Assembly (NCBI GenBank): GCA_034933685.1
Contig: JAYFNB010000013.1
Location: 62,001 to 126,000, forward strand
Reading direction: 5' to 3'
DNA length: 64,000 nt
From: UBA8514 sp034933685
GTDB taxonomy: Bacteria; Bacillota; Clostridia; Lachnospirales; Anaerotignaceae
This document shows positions 35,914-45,800 of this stretch, piece after piece. The translations under genes were made by a program, and so were the position numbers. Below the pieces are notes generated by a model. That model was given only the letters and a program-made list of their open reading frames with translations. It ran no database searches and was not told the origin of the DNA. Position 1 is the stretch's first letter. Every line of letters starts with the position of its first letter.

Positions 35914-35947
35914 AGCCCCGAAAACATTAGGTTTTCGGAGCTTTTTT
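35914..35947 (+). terminator. Rho-independent terminator
   Basis: AGCCCCGAAAAC and GTTTTCGGAGCT pair around a 5-base loop, followed by T6. It lies just after the tRNA-like fragment. Confidence 0.85.
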
Positions 35948-35977
35948 CTGTTCAAAAATAGGGTTTGACCCTTAAAA

Positions 35978-36009
35978 ATACCCTTTACAGATTGTAAAGG
36001 GTATTTTTT
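35978..36009 (+). terminator. Second Rho-independent terminator
   Basis: ATACCCTTTAC and GTAAAGGGTAT form a perfect stem with a 4-base loop and a T6 tract. The segment between it and the BREX promoter (about 36010-36247) holds no recognisable gene. Confidence 0.85.
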
Positions 36010-36247
36010 GATAATAAATAGAAGTAAGTGAGGCTTTTAATTTGCTTGTTATCCTTATTTATTAAATACAGGAAGACGGGAAGAAAAATAGCTTTTATTA
36101 CAAATAATTTAGGATTGCAAAAGAGGCTTTAGCTTAGAAGTTTTAAGTTGTCAGTTCAGACATCAACTTTAAAGTTATAAAGTTGAGTCTTGTTCTAAAT
36201 TTAAGTATAATACCACACCGCTACTCTGTTAAATTGATAGATGAGAT

Positions 36248-36323
36248 AAAATCACAACAAATTGTGATTTTTTTTAGTATTTTAATTTAAATTCTTGTTA
36301 AGTTAAATGGAATGTACTATAAT
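36248..36323 (+). promoter_or_regulatory. Terminator and promoter in front of the BREX operon
   Basis: AAAATCACAA/TTGTGATTTT (36248-36271, T-run to 36275) blocks incoming transcription. TTGTTA (36295-36300) and TATAAT (36318-36323) are 17 bases apart and form a good sigma-A promoter whose transcript starts about 40 bases before the small HTH gene. Confidence 0.75.
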
Positions 36324-36370
36324 ATATTTAATTTAAAGTATTAATCTATCACGATGAATGAGGGATGAAA

Positions 36371-36601
36371 ATGAATATTAGCTATAAAAAACTGTGGATT
36401 AAGTTAATTGAAAAAGATATAAAGAAAAGTGATCTTCGAAAGTTAACGGGGCTTTCAGCAGGAACCATTACTAGGCTAAATAAAAACGAGCCGGTTTCTA
36501 TTACTGTCTTACTATCTATTTGTGAAATTTTAAACTGCGATATTGGTGACATTTGTTCAGCGGTAACAGATATAGAGTGTACTACAAAAGAGGCTAAATA
36601 A
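36371..36601 (+). CDS. Small Cro/C1-type HTH regulator at the head of the BREX operon
   Basis: 76 residues of HTH_26 type (KKSDLRKLTGLSAGTITRLNKNEPVSITVLLSICEILNCDIGDIC). The ATG at 36371 has GAGGG at proper spacing; the one at 36365 touches it. It is the first gene after the BREX promoter and 34 bases before brxA, so it is probably the operon's own regulator. Known BREX regulators (BrxR) are larger winged-helix/WYL proteins, so this would be a different control device. Confidence 0.8.
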   Translation: MNISYKKLWIKLIEKDIKKSDLRKLTGLSAGTITRLNKNEPVSITVLLSICEILNCDIGDICSAVTDIECTTKEAK

Positions 36602-36635
36602 AATTGAAAATTTAATTAAGTATGGAGGAAGATAT

Positions 36636-37232
36636 ATGGAGAAATACAGCTCTGGATTAGTATCAGAATCCTTTTGGTTTATTGAATGTAAAAAAATTAT
36701 CAAGCTAAAATATAATGGTTATTCTTGGGATGAGATAAAAGCAATGTGTTTAGAAGAAAATTTGCTGGGCATATCCAAGGAGTATCGGGCCAAAAGAATA
36801 TTTGGATATTTAAAAAATAGAATTAGTACGCTAGATGAAAAGATAATGAAAATTTTTTTAGATGGTGATTTGTCAACACAAAAAATTATAATTCTTATTG
36901 CAGTCGCAAAGCAAAATAGCTTGTTTTATGAATTTTTATATCAAGTATATCGTGAAAAAGTAATTATCGGGGTGTGTGAACTTAACGACATTGATATTAA
37001 TATATTCTTCAAAAATAAGCAAGATCAGAGTGAAGATGTTGCTAGCTGGACAGATACTACACTGAAAAGACTTAGGAGCACTTATATGAATTTTATGGTC
37101 GATGCGGGGCTTCTAACTATAAATGGTAAAAAGAAAGAGCTTACACCTCCGGTTATGGATATTACATTAGAGCATTATTTTAAATATAATGGAGAAATAC
37201 AATTAATCAAGGCAATTACGGGGGTGAACTAA
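36636..37232 (+). CDS. brxA: BREX protein BrxA (DUF1819)
   Basis: 198 residues. SSGLVSESFWFIECKKIIKLKYNGYSWDEIKAMCLEENLL matches the N-terminal region of BrxA/DUF1819; WTDTTLKRLRSTYMNFMVDAGLL near residue 140 is the conserved C-terminal helix-turn region. BrxA is a small DNA-binding helical protein needed in some type 1 BREX systems. GGAGG precedes the start, and brxB begins on the next base after the stop codon. Confidence 0.9.
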   Translation: MEKYSSGLVSESFWFIECKKIIKLKYNGYSWDEIKAMCLEENLLGISKEYRAKRIFGYLKNRISTLDEKIMKIFLDGDLSTQKIIILIAVAKQNSLFYEFLYQVYREKVIIGVCELNDIDINIFFKNKQDQSEDVASWTDTTLKRLRSTYMNFMVDAGLLTINGKKKELTPPVMDITLEHYFKYNGEIQLIKAITGVN

Positions 37233-37811
37233 ATGCATGATTTAGAAAGCAGGCTTAACAAGTTAGAGGATAAGATTAAACTTCCAAATTTTCGAGAAAA
37301 TAAAGGTCTTGGAAATGAGGTTGGGTATTATGTATTTGACTATCCTGCTGAGCAGGAGATGGTGGTTCGGGAGCGAGTTCAATATCTTATTTCAAAATAT
37401 AAGAACAGTGATGTCAAATTGGTTGTTTTTGATTTGTACGATACAATTATTGATTTGCTAGAACAAGAAGGATTTCTTGACCTTTGTATAGAGTTTGAAA
37501 AAACCAAAGGATTACTGGAGATAACTAAAGCAATTAACGAAATGCTACGCATGGAAGAAGATAATCACAGCAACGAACTCTTATCTCATATAAAAGACAA
37601 TACCCCAAAAGATACTATTGTCTTTTTGACTGGAATTGGAAAGTGTTATCCTATTTTGCGTTCCCATAAAATACTAAACAATATGCATCAGTTTATAGAC
37701 AATGTGCCAGTTGTAATGTTCTTTCCAGGAAAGTATGATGGTCAGTCATTGATGTTATTTGGCGAAACCAAAGATGATAATTATTATAGAGCTTTTAGGC
37801 TTGTAGATTGA
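37233..37811 (+). CDS. brxB: BREX protein BrxB (DUF1788)
   Basis: 192 residues. NLDHRLNKLED-like N-terminus (here SRLNKLEDKIK), KLVVFDLYDTIIDLLEQEGFLD and FLTGIGKCYPILRSHKILNNMH, PVVMFFPGKYDGQSLMLFG are the DUF1788 blocks. Core BREX component of unclear biochemical role, thought to bridge BrxC and PglZ. Directly abuts brxA and precedes brxC by 12 bases. Confidence 0.9.
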   Translation: MHDLESRLNKLEDKIKLPNFRENKGLGNEVGYYVFDYPAEQEMVVRERVQYLISKYKNSDVKLVVFDLYDTIIDLLEQEGFLDLCIEFEKTKGLLEITKAINEMLRMEEDNHSNELLSHIKDNTPKDTIVFLTGIGKCYPILRSHKILNNMHQFIDNVPVVMFFPGKYDGQSLMLFGETKDDNYYRAFRLVD

Positions 37812-37823
37812 GGGGGATAAATT

Positions 37824-40800
37824 GTGATTATTAAAAATATGTTTTCTAAGCCAATCGACAGAGATATTAAAGGTGTTATTAAGGTTGGTCAGGGTGATGA
37901 CGAGAATGTAAAGCAAGAACTTGAAGAATATGTTGTAACAAGGGAGTTGCAAAAACATTTTGCAGACTTTTTTGCCAGCTATAAAAAAGGAATTGTAGGA
38001 AATACTGATAAAATGGGTGTATGGATTTCTGGCTTCTTTGGGAGTGGTAAGTCTCACTTCTTAAAGATTTTATCCTATCTTCTTGAAAATCGTATGGTTG
38101 ATGGAAAACCAGCAATTGATTACTTCGTAGAAGATAAAAAAATTAAGGACCAAATGGTTCTTGGTGATATGAAACTCGCTGCCAATATACCTGCTGATGT
38201 TATCCTTTTTAACATTGACTCTAAGAGCGGAATGGCAGATACGCAAAACAACAAAGAAGCTATACTTTCTGTTTTCCTAAAAGTGTTTAATCAGCAATTA
38301 GGCTTTTATGGGGCAAACCCTCATCTTGCTGATTTAGAAAGAACTCTTACCGAAGAAGGCAAGTATGAGGATTTCAAAAATGCCTTTTTAGAGCTTCGTG
38401 GGAAAGAATGGGTAGAATCTCGCCATCAATTTAGATTTATACAAGACTATGTTTGTAAAGCATTGGTTCAAATAAATTATATGAGCATGGAAGCAGCAAA
38501 AAACACTTGCGAGAGCTTTACTAATCCCTACAACATGGACATTAGTACCTTTGCAAAAATGGTAAGAGACTACATCAAGAAAAAAGGCAATAATCATCAT
38601 GTTATCTTTTTGGTTGATGAAATTGGGCAGTACATAGGTGAAAAAACTGACCTCATGTTGAATCTGCAAACTGTTGCCGAGGATTTAGGTACAGAGTGTA
38701 AAGGTAAAGCATGGATAATTGTAACAAGTCAGCAGGACATTGACAGCATTACAAAAACCAGAGGCAATGACTTTTCTAAAATTCAAGGTCGCTTTGACAC
38801 AAGACTCTCTCTCTCTTCTGCCAATGTAGATGAGGTTATTCGTAAAAGAATTCTTGAAAAAACAGAAACAGGTAATCAGACATTATCACTTCTTTATGAC
38901 GATAAAGAAACTATTATAAAAAATCTGATTATCTTTAATGACGGTATCGAAAAAAAGTTGTATTCGGATAGATTAAATTTCTCTGATGTTTATCCATTTA
39001 TTCCATATCAATTCAATTTGCTTGGCGATGTATTGACCTCAATTAGAACCCACGGTGCCAGTGGTAAGCATTTGGCTGAAGGTGAGCGTTCTATGCTTGC
39101 CTTGTTTAAAGAGTCTGCAATGAAGGTTATGGCGAAAAATGAAGGGGCACTTGTGCCTTTCAATATGTTTTATGACGCACTTGAACAGTTCCTGGACCAT
39201 AGCCATAAAGGGGTTATCATTAGAGCATATGATAACGAATATTTAAATCCCAATAAGCTAGATGATTGTTTTGAGGTCAATGTTCTAAAGACATTATTTA
39301 TGATTAAGTATGTAAAAGAGATAACTCCTAATCTTGAGAATATCACTAGTCTTATGGTTTCTGATATTGATGACGACCGTATTGCCCTAAAGAATAAAGT
39401 TGAAGAAGCCCTAAAGCGTTTGTGCCGTCAAACACTTGTGCAAAAAAATGGTGAAGTTTATGTATTCCTTACTGATGAAGAACAAGAAATCAATCGTGAG
39501 ATAGAAACTCAAAGCGTTGAATCTTCTGAGTTAACGGGCAAAATATCGGAACTGATTTTTGATGGTCTTTATGATGAAAAGAAATATAGATACCCTGCCT
39601 TCAGCGGCAGATACACTTTTGGGTTTAACCAGATTGTGGATGATAGACCATATAAGGCAAACCAAAGCTATGATATTTCCCTTAAAATATTAACACCAAA
39701 CTTTACAGATGCTAAGATGGACGAAACTACTCTTAGAATGATGAGTGGTCAGAGCAAGTGTGTTATTGTAGCACTGCCTGATGATAAGACATTTGTTGAT
39801 GAAATTCGATCAGCACTGAAGATTGAGAAATATTTACGTCAGAACTCTACTAATGTAGTTAGCAAGTATGAGCAAATTAAGGAAGCAAAAAGAGTAGAAA
39901 TGCGTGAAAGAAGCGCAAATGCAAGAATTTTTCTAGAAGAGGCAATGAAGCAAGCAGCTATCTATGTGAATGGCGATAAGGTGCAGATTGCTGCCAAAGA
40001 TATTTCTTCTCGTATCAATGATGCACTAGGTAAATTGGTAAGCACAGTATTCCATAAGTTGTCCTATATAGATACGGCGATGAACGAAGCGCATATACGA
40101 GCAGTACTTAAAGGTGTTAATAATGCTCAACTATCTCTTGATGGACAAACACAAACACCTAATAGACTTGCCTTAAATGACATGCTTGATTTTGTTAGCA
40201 TGAATACTCAAAGACACACTAAAACATCACTAAAATCCATCATGGAACGCTTTACAAAAGCTCCTTATGGGTTTATTGAGGATGATGTAGCGTGGCTTGT
40301 TGCAACGCTGTTTAAAAATGGTGATTTGGCTTTCTTTGTAAATAATGATGTAGTTACTTTACTTAATAAAAGTGAAGATGAAGTGTATCGTTATCTAAGC
40401 AGAAAAGAATTTTTAGAGAAACTTCTAACTGAAAAACGAGAAAAAGCCAACGATAAGCAAAAGAAAGCTGTTCGTGGCGTAATGAAAGAACTTTTTAACA
40501 TCACACCAATGAGCGAAGAAGATGATGCAATCTTAAAAAGCTTTATGCAGTACGCAGATAGTCTGAAAAATGACCTAGAAAAATTGGAAATACATTATAA
40601 GAACGAAGGCAGTTTCCCAGGAAAGCAAATTGTAAAAAATGGCAAAGCATTGATGATGGATTTGCTTGCAATCAAGTATTCCTCAGAGTTTTTCAAGACT
40701 GTAACTAATAAGTTAGATATAATACAGGAATTTGCTGAGGACTATGCTCCAATTAAAGCGTTCTTTAATGGCGACCAGATTGAAATTTGGAAACGTAGTA

Positions 40801-41447
40801 TAAAGCTGATGAAGATTTATGATGATAGCAAAACGTTTATTGTAAACAGCGAAATTGAAAGTACCGTTGCTGAGATAAAATCCATTATGGTAAAGGCAAA
40901 CCCATATAGCGAAATCAGAAAAATACCTGACCTGCTTGAGCGTTATACAACCCTGTACAACGATATGCTCACCCAAATGGAAGAACCTATTACCACAGCC
41001 ATTGAAGAAGCAAGAATGCGTGTTATGCAGGAGCTTGACGGCAAGGAATGCCGTGCAATTTTAATTAGAAAAATTGATGAACGTTTTGCAGAAGTAAAAA
41101 CAAAAGCAGAAACTTGTAATAATGTGGCTACTTTACAAAATATTAAAGTAGAGGCAGATGCATTAAAGGTACGCTTGCTTAATGAGATTGCTGCAGAAGA
41201 AGCCAAAATTATTGCGACTAAAAAACCCGTCACACCACCACAGATTACATCGAGTGGAGAAAAGGTAATTACTACTCCGCCAATACCCAAAGCAAAAATA
41301 CAAAAAACCATTAGTATAAAATCTATTAACGTTGAGCCGACATGGAGAATTGAAACAGAGGAAGATGTGGACCGCTATGTTGAGACCTTAAAGAAAAAAC
41401 TTAAGCAGAATGTTAAAGAAGATACAATTCTTAACATTGAGTTTTAG
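37824..41447 (+). CDS. brxC: BREX ATPase BrxC
   Basis: 1207 residues, GTG start with GAGGGGG 7 bases upstream. Walker A GFFGSGKSHFLK (about 70-80) and Walker B VIFLVDEIGQYIG (about 270) are intact; DRDIKGVIKVGQ near the N-terminus and the QSYDISLKILTP region are typical of BrxC/PglY. A long helical, coiled-coil-prone C-terminus follows (about 700-1150) with a Pro/Thr-rich linker. BrxC is an AAA-type ATPase that is essential for phage exclusion and interacts with BrxB and PglZ. Confidence 0.95.
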   Translation: MIIKNMFSKPIDRDIKGVIKVGQGDDENVKQELEEYVVTRELQKHFADFFASYKKGIVGNTDKMGVWISGFFGSGKSHFLKILSYLLENRMVDGKPAIDYFVEDKKIKDQMVLGDMKLAANIPADVILFNIDSKSGMADTQNNKEAILSVFLKVFNQQLGFYGANPHLADLERTLTEEGKYEDFKNAFLELRGKEWVESRHQFRFIQDYVCKALVQINYMSMEAAKNTCESFTNPYNMDISTFAKMVRDYIKKKGNNHHVIFLVDEIGQYIGEKTDLMLNLQTVAEDLGTECKGKAWIIVTSQQDIDSITKTRGNDFSKIQGRFDTRLSLSSANVDEVIRKRILEKTETGNQTLSLLYDDKETIIKNLIIFNDGIEKKLYSDRLNFSDVYPFIPYQFNLLGDVLTSIRTHGASGKHLAEGERSMLALFKESAMKVMAKNEGALVPFNMFYDALEQFLDHSHKGVIIRAYDNEYLNPNKLDDCFEVNVLKTLFMIKYVKEITPNLENITSLMVSDIDDDRIALKNKVEEALKRLCRQTLVQKNGEVYVFLTDEEQEINREIETQSVESSELTGKISELIFDGLYDEKKYRYPAFSGRYTFGFNQIVDDRPYKANQSYDISLKILTPNFTDAKMDETTLRMMSGQSKCVIVALPDDKTFVDEIRSALKIEKYLRQNSTNVVSKYEQIKEAKRVEMRERSANARIFLEEAMKQAAIYVNGDKVQIAAKDISSRINDALGKLVSTVFHKLSYIDTAMNEAHIRAVLKGVNNAQLSLDGQTQTPNRLALNDMLDFVSMNTQRHTKTSLKSIMERFTKAPYGFIEDDVAWLVATLFKNGDLAFFVNNDVVTLLNKSEDEVYRYLSRKEFLEKLLTEKREKANDKQKKAVRGVMKELFNITPMSEEDDAILKSFMQYADSLKNDLEKLEIHYKNEGSFPGKQIVKNGKALMMDLLAIKYSSEFFKTVTNKLDIIQEFAEDYAPIKAFFNGDQIEIWKRSIKLMKIYDDSKTFIVNSEIESTVAEIKSIMVKANPYSEIRKIPDLLERYTTLYNDMLTQMEEPITTAIEEARMRVMQELDGKECRAILIRKIDERFAEVKTKAETCNNVATLQNIKVEADALKVRLLNEIAAEEAKIIATKKPVTPPQITSSGEKVITTPPIPKAKIQKTISIKSINVEPTWRIETEEDVDRYVETLKKKLKQNVKEDTILNIEF

Positions 41448-41456
41448 GAGGGTAAT

Positions 41457-42311
41457 GTGGACTGGAATAGCATCATAACCGATGTAGTATCTGGAACGCT
41501 TTTGCTTGTTTTCGGTGGAATTGGTGGTTGGATTGCAGGAATAAGCAAGGGTAAAAAGAAATCAGAATTAGCAATAGAAAGAAAAAATGAAATATACCAA
41601 CCGATTATAGATGAGTTGATAGATTATACCAACTTTAACTGGGATATTATGACTGAGATAAAAGCTCCCAAATTATTTGAAATTGTAAGCAATTGCTACA
41701 AGTATGGGTTAAGTGAAGAATTACTGAAAAAATGTGAGTCACTTAATAATTCTATAAAAGTTTATTCCAATATAAATATAATATCAGTCTCTCACAATAT
41801 TATTGTAAAAATATTCAAAGAAGCATATGAAGAAATTTATGGGAGCATTATCGAGGGAGTATGCTATCACTCAGACAGAGATGGTAATGAATGGAATGAG
41901 GAAGTAATTGCAGCACCTGTAGAATACTTGGAGCAATTTGATTGTCCCGAACAAATCAGAAATTTATTGATTAATGAGGGAATGTATAGTGATCAAGTCT
42001 GTATTGATTATGAAAACTCATTATATGAGCCAATTTATAAACAATTAAAAGATATTTATGCTTCATTTTTATACATACACATAAATGGTGAACAATATAA
42101 GCTTCCTGAGTGCAAGATTAAATTAAGAATGTTACCAGAAGAACATATGGCATATTATTATGATTTTTTTGAAAGATTTAATCAAAATGAAGATATTCAG
42201 AAGAAATATAAAATAAGAGAAGACATAATATATTCTTCTCAGGGTATCGTACAGGACTTGAAAGATATAGTAGAAAGGATCGTAAAGATTTACGAAGTTG
42301 AGCAAATATAG
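41457..42311 (+). CDS. Membrane-anchored protein of unknown function inserted in the BREX operon
   Basis: 284 residues, GTG start with GGAGG nine bases upstream. One N-terminal hydrophobic segment (about 9-29, VVSGTLLLVFGGIGGWIAGIS) is followed by KGKKK, so the rest is probably cytoplasmic; that part is helical and acidic, with no known motif. It lies 9 bases after brxC and 10 bases before pglX, inside the operon and in frame with its expression. Not a standard BREX gene; a helical N-anchored protein could be an effector, a membrane-damage device or an anti-restriction guard. Function unknown. Confidence 0.75.
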   Translation: MDWNSIITDVVSGTLLLVFGGIGGWIAGISKGKKKSELAIERKNEIYQPIIDELIDYTNFNWDIMTEIKAPKLFEIVSNCYKYGLSEELLKKCESLNNSIKVYSNINIISVSHNIIVKIFKEAYEEIYGSIIEGVCYHSDRDGNEWNEEVIAAPVEYLEQFDCPEQIRNLLINEGMYSDQVCIDYENSLYEPIYKQLKDIYASFLYIHINGEQYKLPECKIKLRMLPEEHMAYYYDFFERFNQNEDIQKKYKIREDIIYSSQGIVQDLKDIVERIVKIYEVEQI

Positions 42312-42321
42312 GAGGTACATC

Positions 42322-45300
42322 ATGAACAAAGCAGCCATTAAAAACTTTGCTGTATGGGCAAGGCGAAAGCTCATTAGTGAAATTACTTATAAAGCAGGGC
42401 TTATAGGCATTAGTGAAGAGGGCAAATTGTCACCACTTCCAATTTCCACAGATAATATAGAGTTTTACGACATCGGTACTGGGAAACCTACCGAGTTATC
42501 AGGAATTGAAGTAAAACAAAGGCAGGCTTTAGTGAAAAAAATTGAAGAAAAGGAAAGCACCTCTGACTACAAAACTGCATTTCAGTTTGTGGTAGAAGAA
42601 GTTGCCTACACTTGGTTTAACCGCCTAGTGGCAATCCGTTTTATGGAGGTTAATGACTATCTACTCTCTCACGTGCGTGTGCTTTCCAGTGAAATGAGTG
42701 GCAAGGCAGAGCCTGACATGGTAACTACGCCATTTGAAACCGATATGGAGTTTAGCTCTTATGAAACCGATAGGATTGTACAGTTAAAAGATGAAAACAA
42801 GCTGGACGAGTTGTTTCGTATGCTGTTTATTAAGCAGTGTAATAAGCTAAATGAAGTATTGCCAGAGCTGTTTGAAAAAACAAACGACTACACAGAGTTT
42901 TTGCTTAATATCTCATTTACCGACAATGACGGTATTGTGAGCCACCTTGTAAATGACATTGCGGAAGATGATTTCAAAGAGGCGGTAGAAATTATTGGGT
43001 GGTTATATCAGTATTACAACACCGAGCCTAAAGATGAAGTATTTGCACTACTTAAAAAGAACGTAAAAATTACAAAAGAGCGTATTCCTGCGGCTACTCA
43101 GATTTTTACTCCAGACTGGATTGTGCGGTATATGACGGAAAACTCTCTTGGTCGCTTGTGGTTGGAGGGGCATCCAAACGATAGTTTAAAGTCAGAGTGG
43201 AAATATTATCTTGAAGAAGCAGAGCAAGAGGAAGAAGTAAAAATTGAACTTGAAAAAATCAGAGCAGAATACAAGAAACTAACGCCTGAAGATATTAAGG
43301 TGATTGACCCTTGTATGGGCAGTGGGCATATTTTGGTGTATGCATTTGATGTGCTGATGCAAATTTATGAAAGCCAAGGGTATACACAAAGAGATGCCGC
43401 ACAATCGATTATACAAAATAATATATATGGCTTAGATATTGATGAGCGTGCTTATCAGCTTGCATATTTTGCTATTATGATGAAAGCAAGACAATATGAT
43501 AGACGGATTTTAACAAGAGAAATTTCTCCACAGCTTTATTGCCCCAAAGACTATGCAGATGGCAAAGAACTTGGTTCACTGCTAACGGTTGATGAACTTG
43601 AGGCAAAACCACAAATACCCGAGGAATTGACTCTATTCAATATGAATTTTGAAAGAGATATTAACACTTGGAATTTCCGTAGGATATTATCGCAAAAATA
43701 TGATGTTGTAATTACTAACCCACCGTATATGGGCGGTAGCGGTATGAATGTAAAATTAGCTGACTATGTAAAGGAGAATTACCCAGATAGTAAGTCGGAT
43801 TTAAGTACTTGCTTTATGGAAAAATGTTTACAGATATGCCACCCCAAGGGATATATGGCTATGATAAATATTCCTGCGTGGATGTTTTTATCTAGCTATG
43901 AGAAATTAAGGAATAATATTCTTACAGAAAATTTAATCTCCACAATGTTGCATTTTGGTAGAGGAATCTTTGGTTCTGACTTTGGTTCTGTTGGTTTTGT
44001 AATTGGAAAAAATAATATTTCAAATTACAAGGCATCTTATCGCAGATTATTTGAAAGACAAGGTGCAGTTGATAGTGTTGAGCAAAAAGAAAAGTGGTTC
44101 TTTGAGGGAATTGGAGAACACACAGCGCAGCAAGAAAACTTCTCCCAAATCCCTGGTTCACCGATTGCGTATTGGGTTAGCGAAAAGATGTTGAATGCTT
44201 TTATAAATGGAGTTCAGCTTGGAAATATATCATTACCACGTCAAGGATTAATAACTGGTGATAATGAGCGATTTCTAAAGTTATGGTACGAAGTCCAAAA
44301 AGACAACTTCAGTATATTTGGAAAAAACACGAAATGGTTTCCTATCAACAAAGGTGGCGAGGCAAGAAAATGGTATGGAAATCAAGAGTATGTTGTAAAT
44401 TGGAAAAATGATGGATTTGAAATTAAAAACTTTAAAGATGAAAAAGGTAAATTGCGGTCAAGACCTCAAAATTTAGATTATAACTTTCGAAAATCCATTA
44501 GCTGGTCTTTAGTCACAAGCGGAGGATTTACAGCAAGATATTACCCAGATAAATTTATGTTTAATGTGGCTGGTATTTGTTGTTTCCCATCGAATAAATC
44601 TATTCCTTATATTTTAGCACTACTAGACACAAAAGTATCTCTAACAATAACACAAATGCTTAATCCAACAATAAACATGAATGCTGGAGATGTTGCCAAA
44701 ATTCCAGTTATAATTGATGAAAGCAAAAGAAACGTTGTTGAAACATTAGTCGAAAAAAATGTCACGATCTCCAAAACAGACTGGGACAGCTTTGAAACCT
44801 CATGGGATTTTATTATACACCCATTAATCGCATATAAAAGTGGTGCTGGATATGCAGATATTCCTATGGAACAATGGCAATACAAAATTGCAGATATTTT
44901 TACAAGTTGGCAGAACAATGCAGAATCACAGTTTAATACCTTAAAAGCCAACGAAGAAGAACTAAACCGTATTTTCATTGACATCTATGGCTTGCAAGAC
45001 GAACTAACCCCAGAAGTTGCCGATAAAGATGTTACTGTTCGCAAGGCAGACCTTACTCGTGATATTAAATCTTTTGTGTCTTATGCAGTTGGTTGTATGT
45101 TTGGTCGCTACTCCCTCGATGTAGGTGGTCTTGCTTATGCAGGGGGTGACTGGGACGATAGCAAGTATAGCACATTTATACCCGACGGCGATAACTGTAT
45201 TCCTATTACTGACGAGGAATATTTTGAAGATGATATCGTCGGTTTATTTGTGGCATTCGTAAAAAAAGTATATGGTGCTGAAACCTTGGAAGAAAACCTT

Positions 45301-45789
45301 GATTTTATTGCAAAAGCACTGGGCAACAAGGGTAATACCTCAAGAGAGATTATCCGCAACTATTTTGTTAAGGATTTCTATAAAGACCATGTAAAAACCT
45401 ATCAAAAGCGACCTATTTATTGGTTGTATGATAGTGGCAAGCAAGACGGCTTTAAGGCACTTGTGTATATGCACCGCTATAATGCCGATACAACAGGGCT
45501 TGTACGTGTGGATTATCTCCATAAAATGCAAAAGACATATATGAGTGAGATTGACCGTATGCAAGATGAAATTGAAAACGGAAAAACCTCCGCTGATATT
45601 TCAAGAGCAGAAAAAAGAAAAGAAAAGCTTGTAAAACAGCTAAAAGAAACCAAAGAGTATGACGAGAAGATTGCCCATCTTGCCCTTTCTCGTATTGCCA
45701 TTGACCTTGACGACGGAGTAAAGGTAAACTACGAGAAAGTACAAACCGCACAGGACGGCAAAAAACTTGATATTCTCGGTAAGATTTAG
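42322..45789 (+). CDS. pglX: BREX adenine-N6 DNA methyltransferase PglX
   Basis: 1155 residues. Motif I DPCMGSGHILVYAF (about 328) binds S-adenosylmethionine; motif IV NPPYMGGSGMN (about 466) is the N6-adenine catalytic motif. N-terminal AAIKNFAVWARRKLISEI is standard for PglX, and a target-recognition region lies in the middle and C-terminal thirds. PglX methylates a non-palindromic site to mark host DNA. The ATG at 42322 has GGAGG; an earlier in-frame ATG overlaps the preceding gene. No frameshift is seen, although phase variation is known in this gene elsewhere. Confidence 0.95.
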   Translation: MNKAAIKNFAVWARRKLISEITYKAGLIGISEEGKLSPLPISTDNIEFYDIGTGKPTELSGIEVKQRQALVKKIEEKESTSDYKTAFQFVVEEVAYTWFNRLVAIRFMEVNDYLLSHVRVLSSEMSGKAEPDMVTTPFETDMEFSSYETDRIVQLKDENKLDELFRMLFIKQCNKLNEVLPELFEKTNDYTEFLLNISFTDNDGIVSHLVNDIAEDDFKEAVEIIGWLYQYYNTEPKDEVFALLKKNVKITKERIPAATQIFTPDWIVRYMTENSLGRLWLEGHPNDSLKSEWKYYLEEAEQEEEVKIELEKIRAEYKKLTPEDIKVIDPCMGSGHILVYAFDVLMQIYESQGYTQRDAAQSIIQNNIYGLDIDERAYQLAYFAIMMKARQYDRRILTREISPQLYCPKDYADGKELGSLLTVDELEAKPQIPEELTLFNMNFERDINTWNFRRILSQKYDVVITNPPYMGGSGMNVKLADYVKENYPDSKSDLSTCFMEKCLQICHPKGYMAMINIPAWMFLSSYEKLRNNILTENLISTMLHFGRGIFGSDFGSVGFVIGKNNISNYKASYRRLFERQGAVDSVEQKEKWFFEGIGEHTAQQENFSQIPGSPIAYWVSEKMLNAFINGVQLGNISLPRQGLITGDNERFLKLWYEVQKDNFSIFGKNTKWFPINKGGEARKWYGNQEYVVNWKNDGFEIKNFKDEKGKLRSRPQNLDYNFRKSISWSLVTSGGFTARYYPDKFMFNVAGICCFPSNKSIPYILALLDTKVSLTITQMLNPTINMNAGDVAKIPVIIDESKRNVVETLVEKNVTISKTDWDSFETSWDFIIHPLIAYKSGAGYADIPMEQWQYKIADIFTSWQNNAESQFNTLKANEEELNRIFIDIYGLQDELTPEVADKDVTVRKADLTRDIKSFVSYAVGCMFGRYSLDVGGLAYAGGDWDDSKYSTFIPDGDNCIPITDEEYFEDDIVGLFVAFVKKVYGAETLEENLDFIAKALGNKGNTSREIIRNYFVKDFYKDHVKTYQKRPIYWLYDSGKQDGFKALVYMHRYNADTTGLVRVDYLHKMQKTYMSEIDRMQDEIENGKTSADISRAEKRKEKLVKQLKETKEYDEKIAHLALSRIAIDLDDGVKVNYEKVQTAQDGKKLDILGKI

Positions 45790-45800
45790 GGGGTATATGA

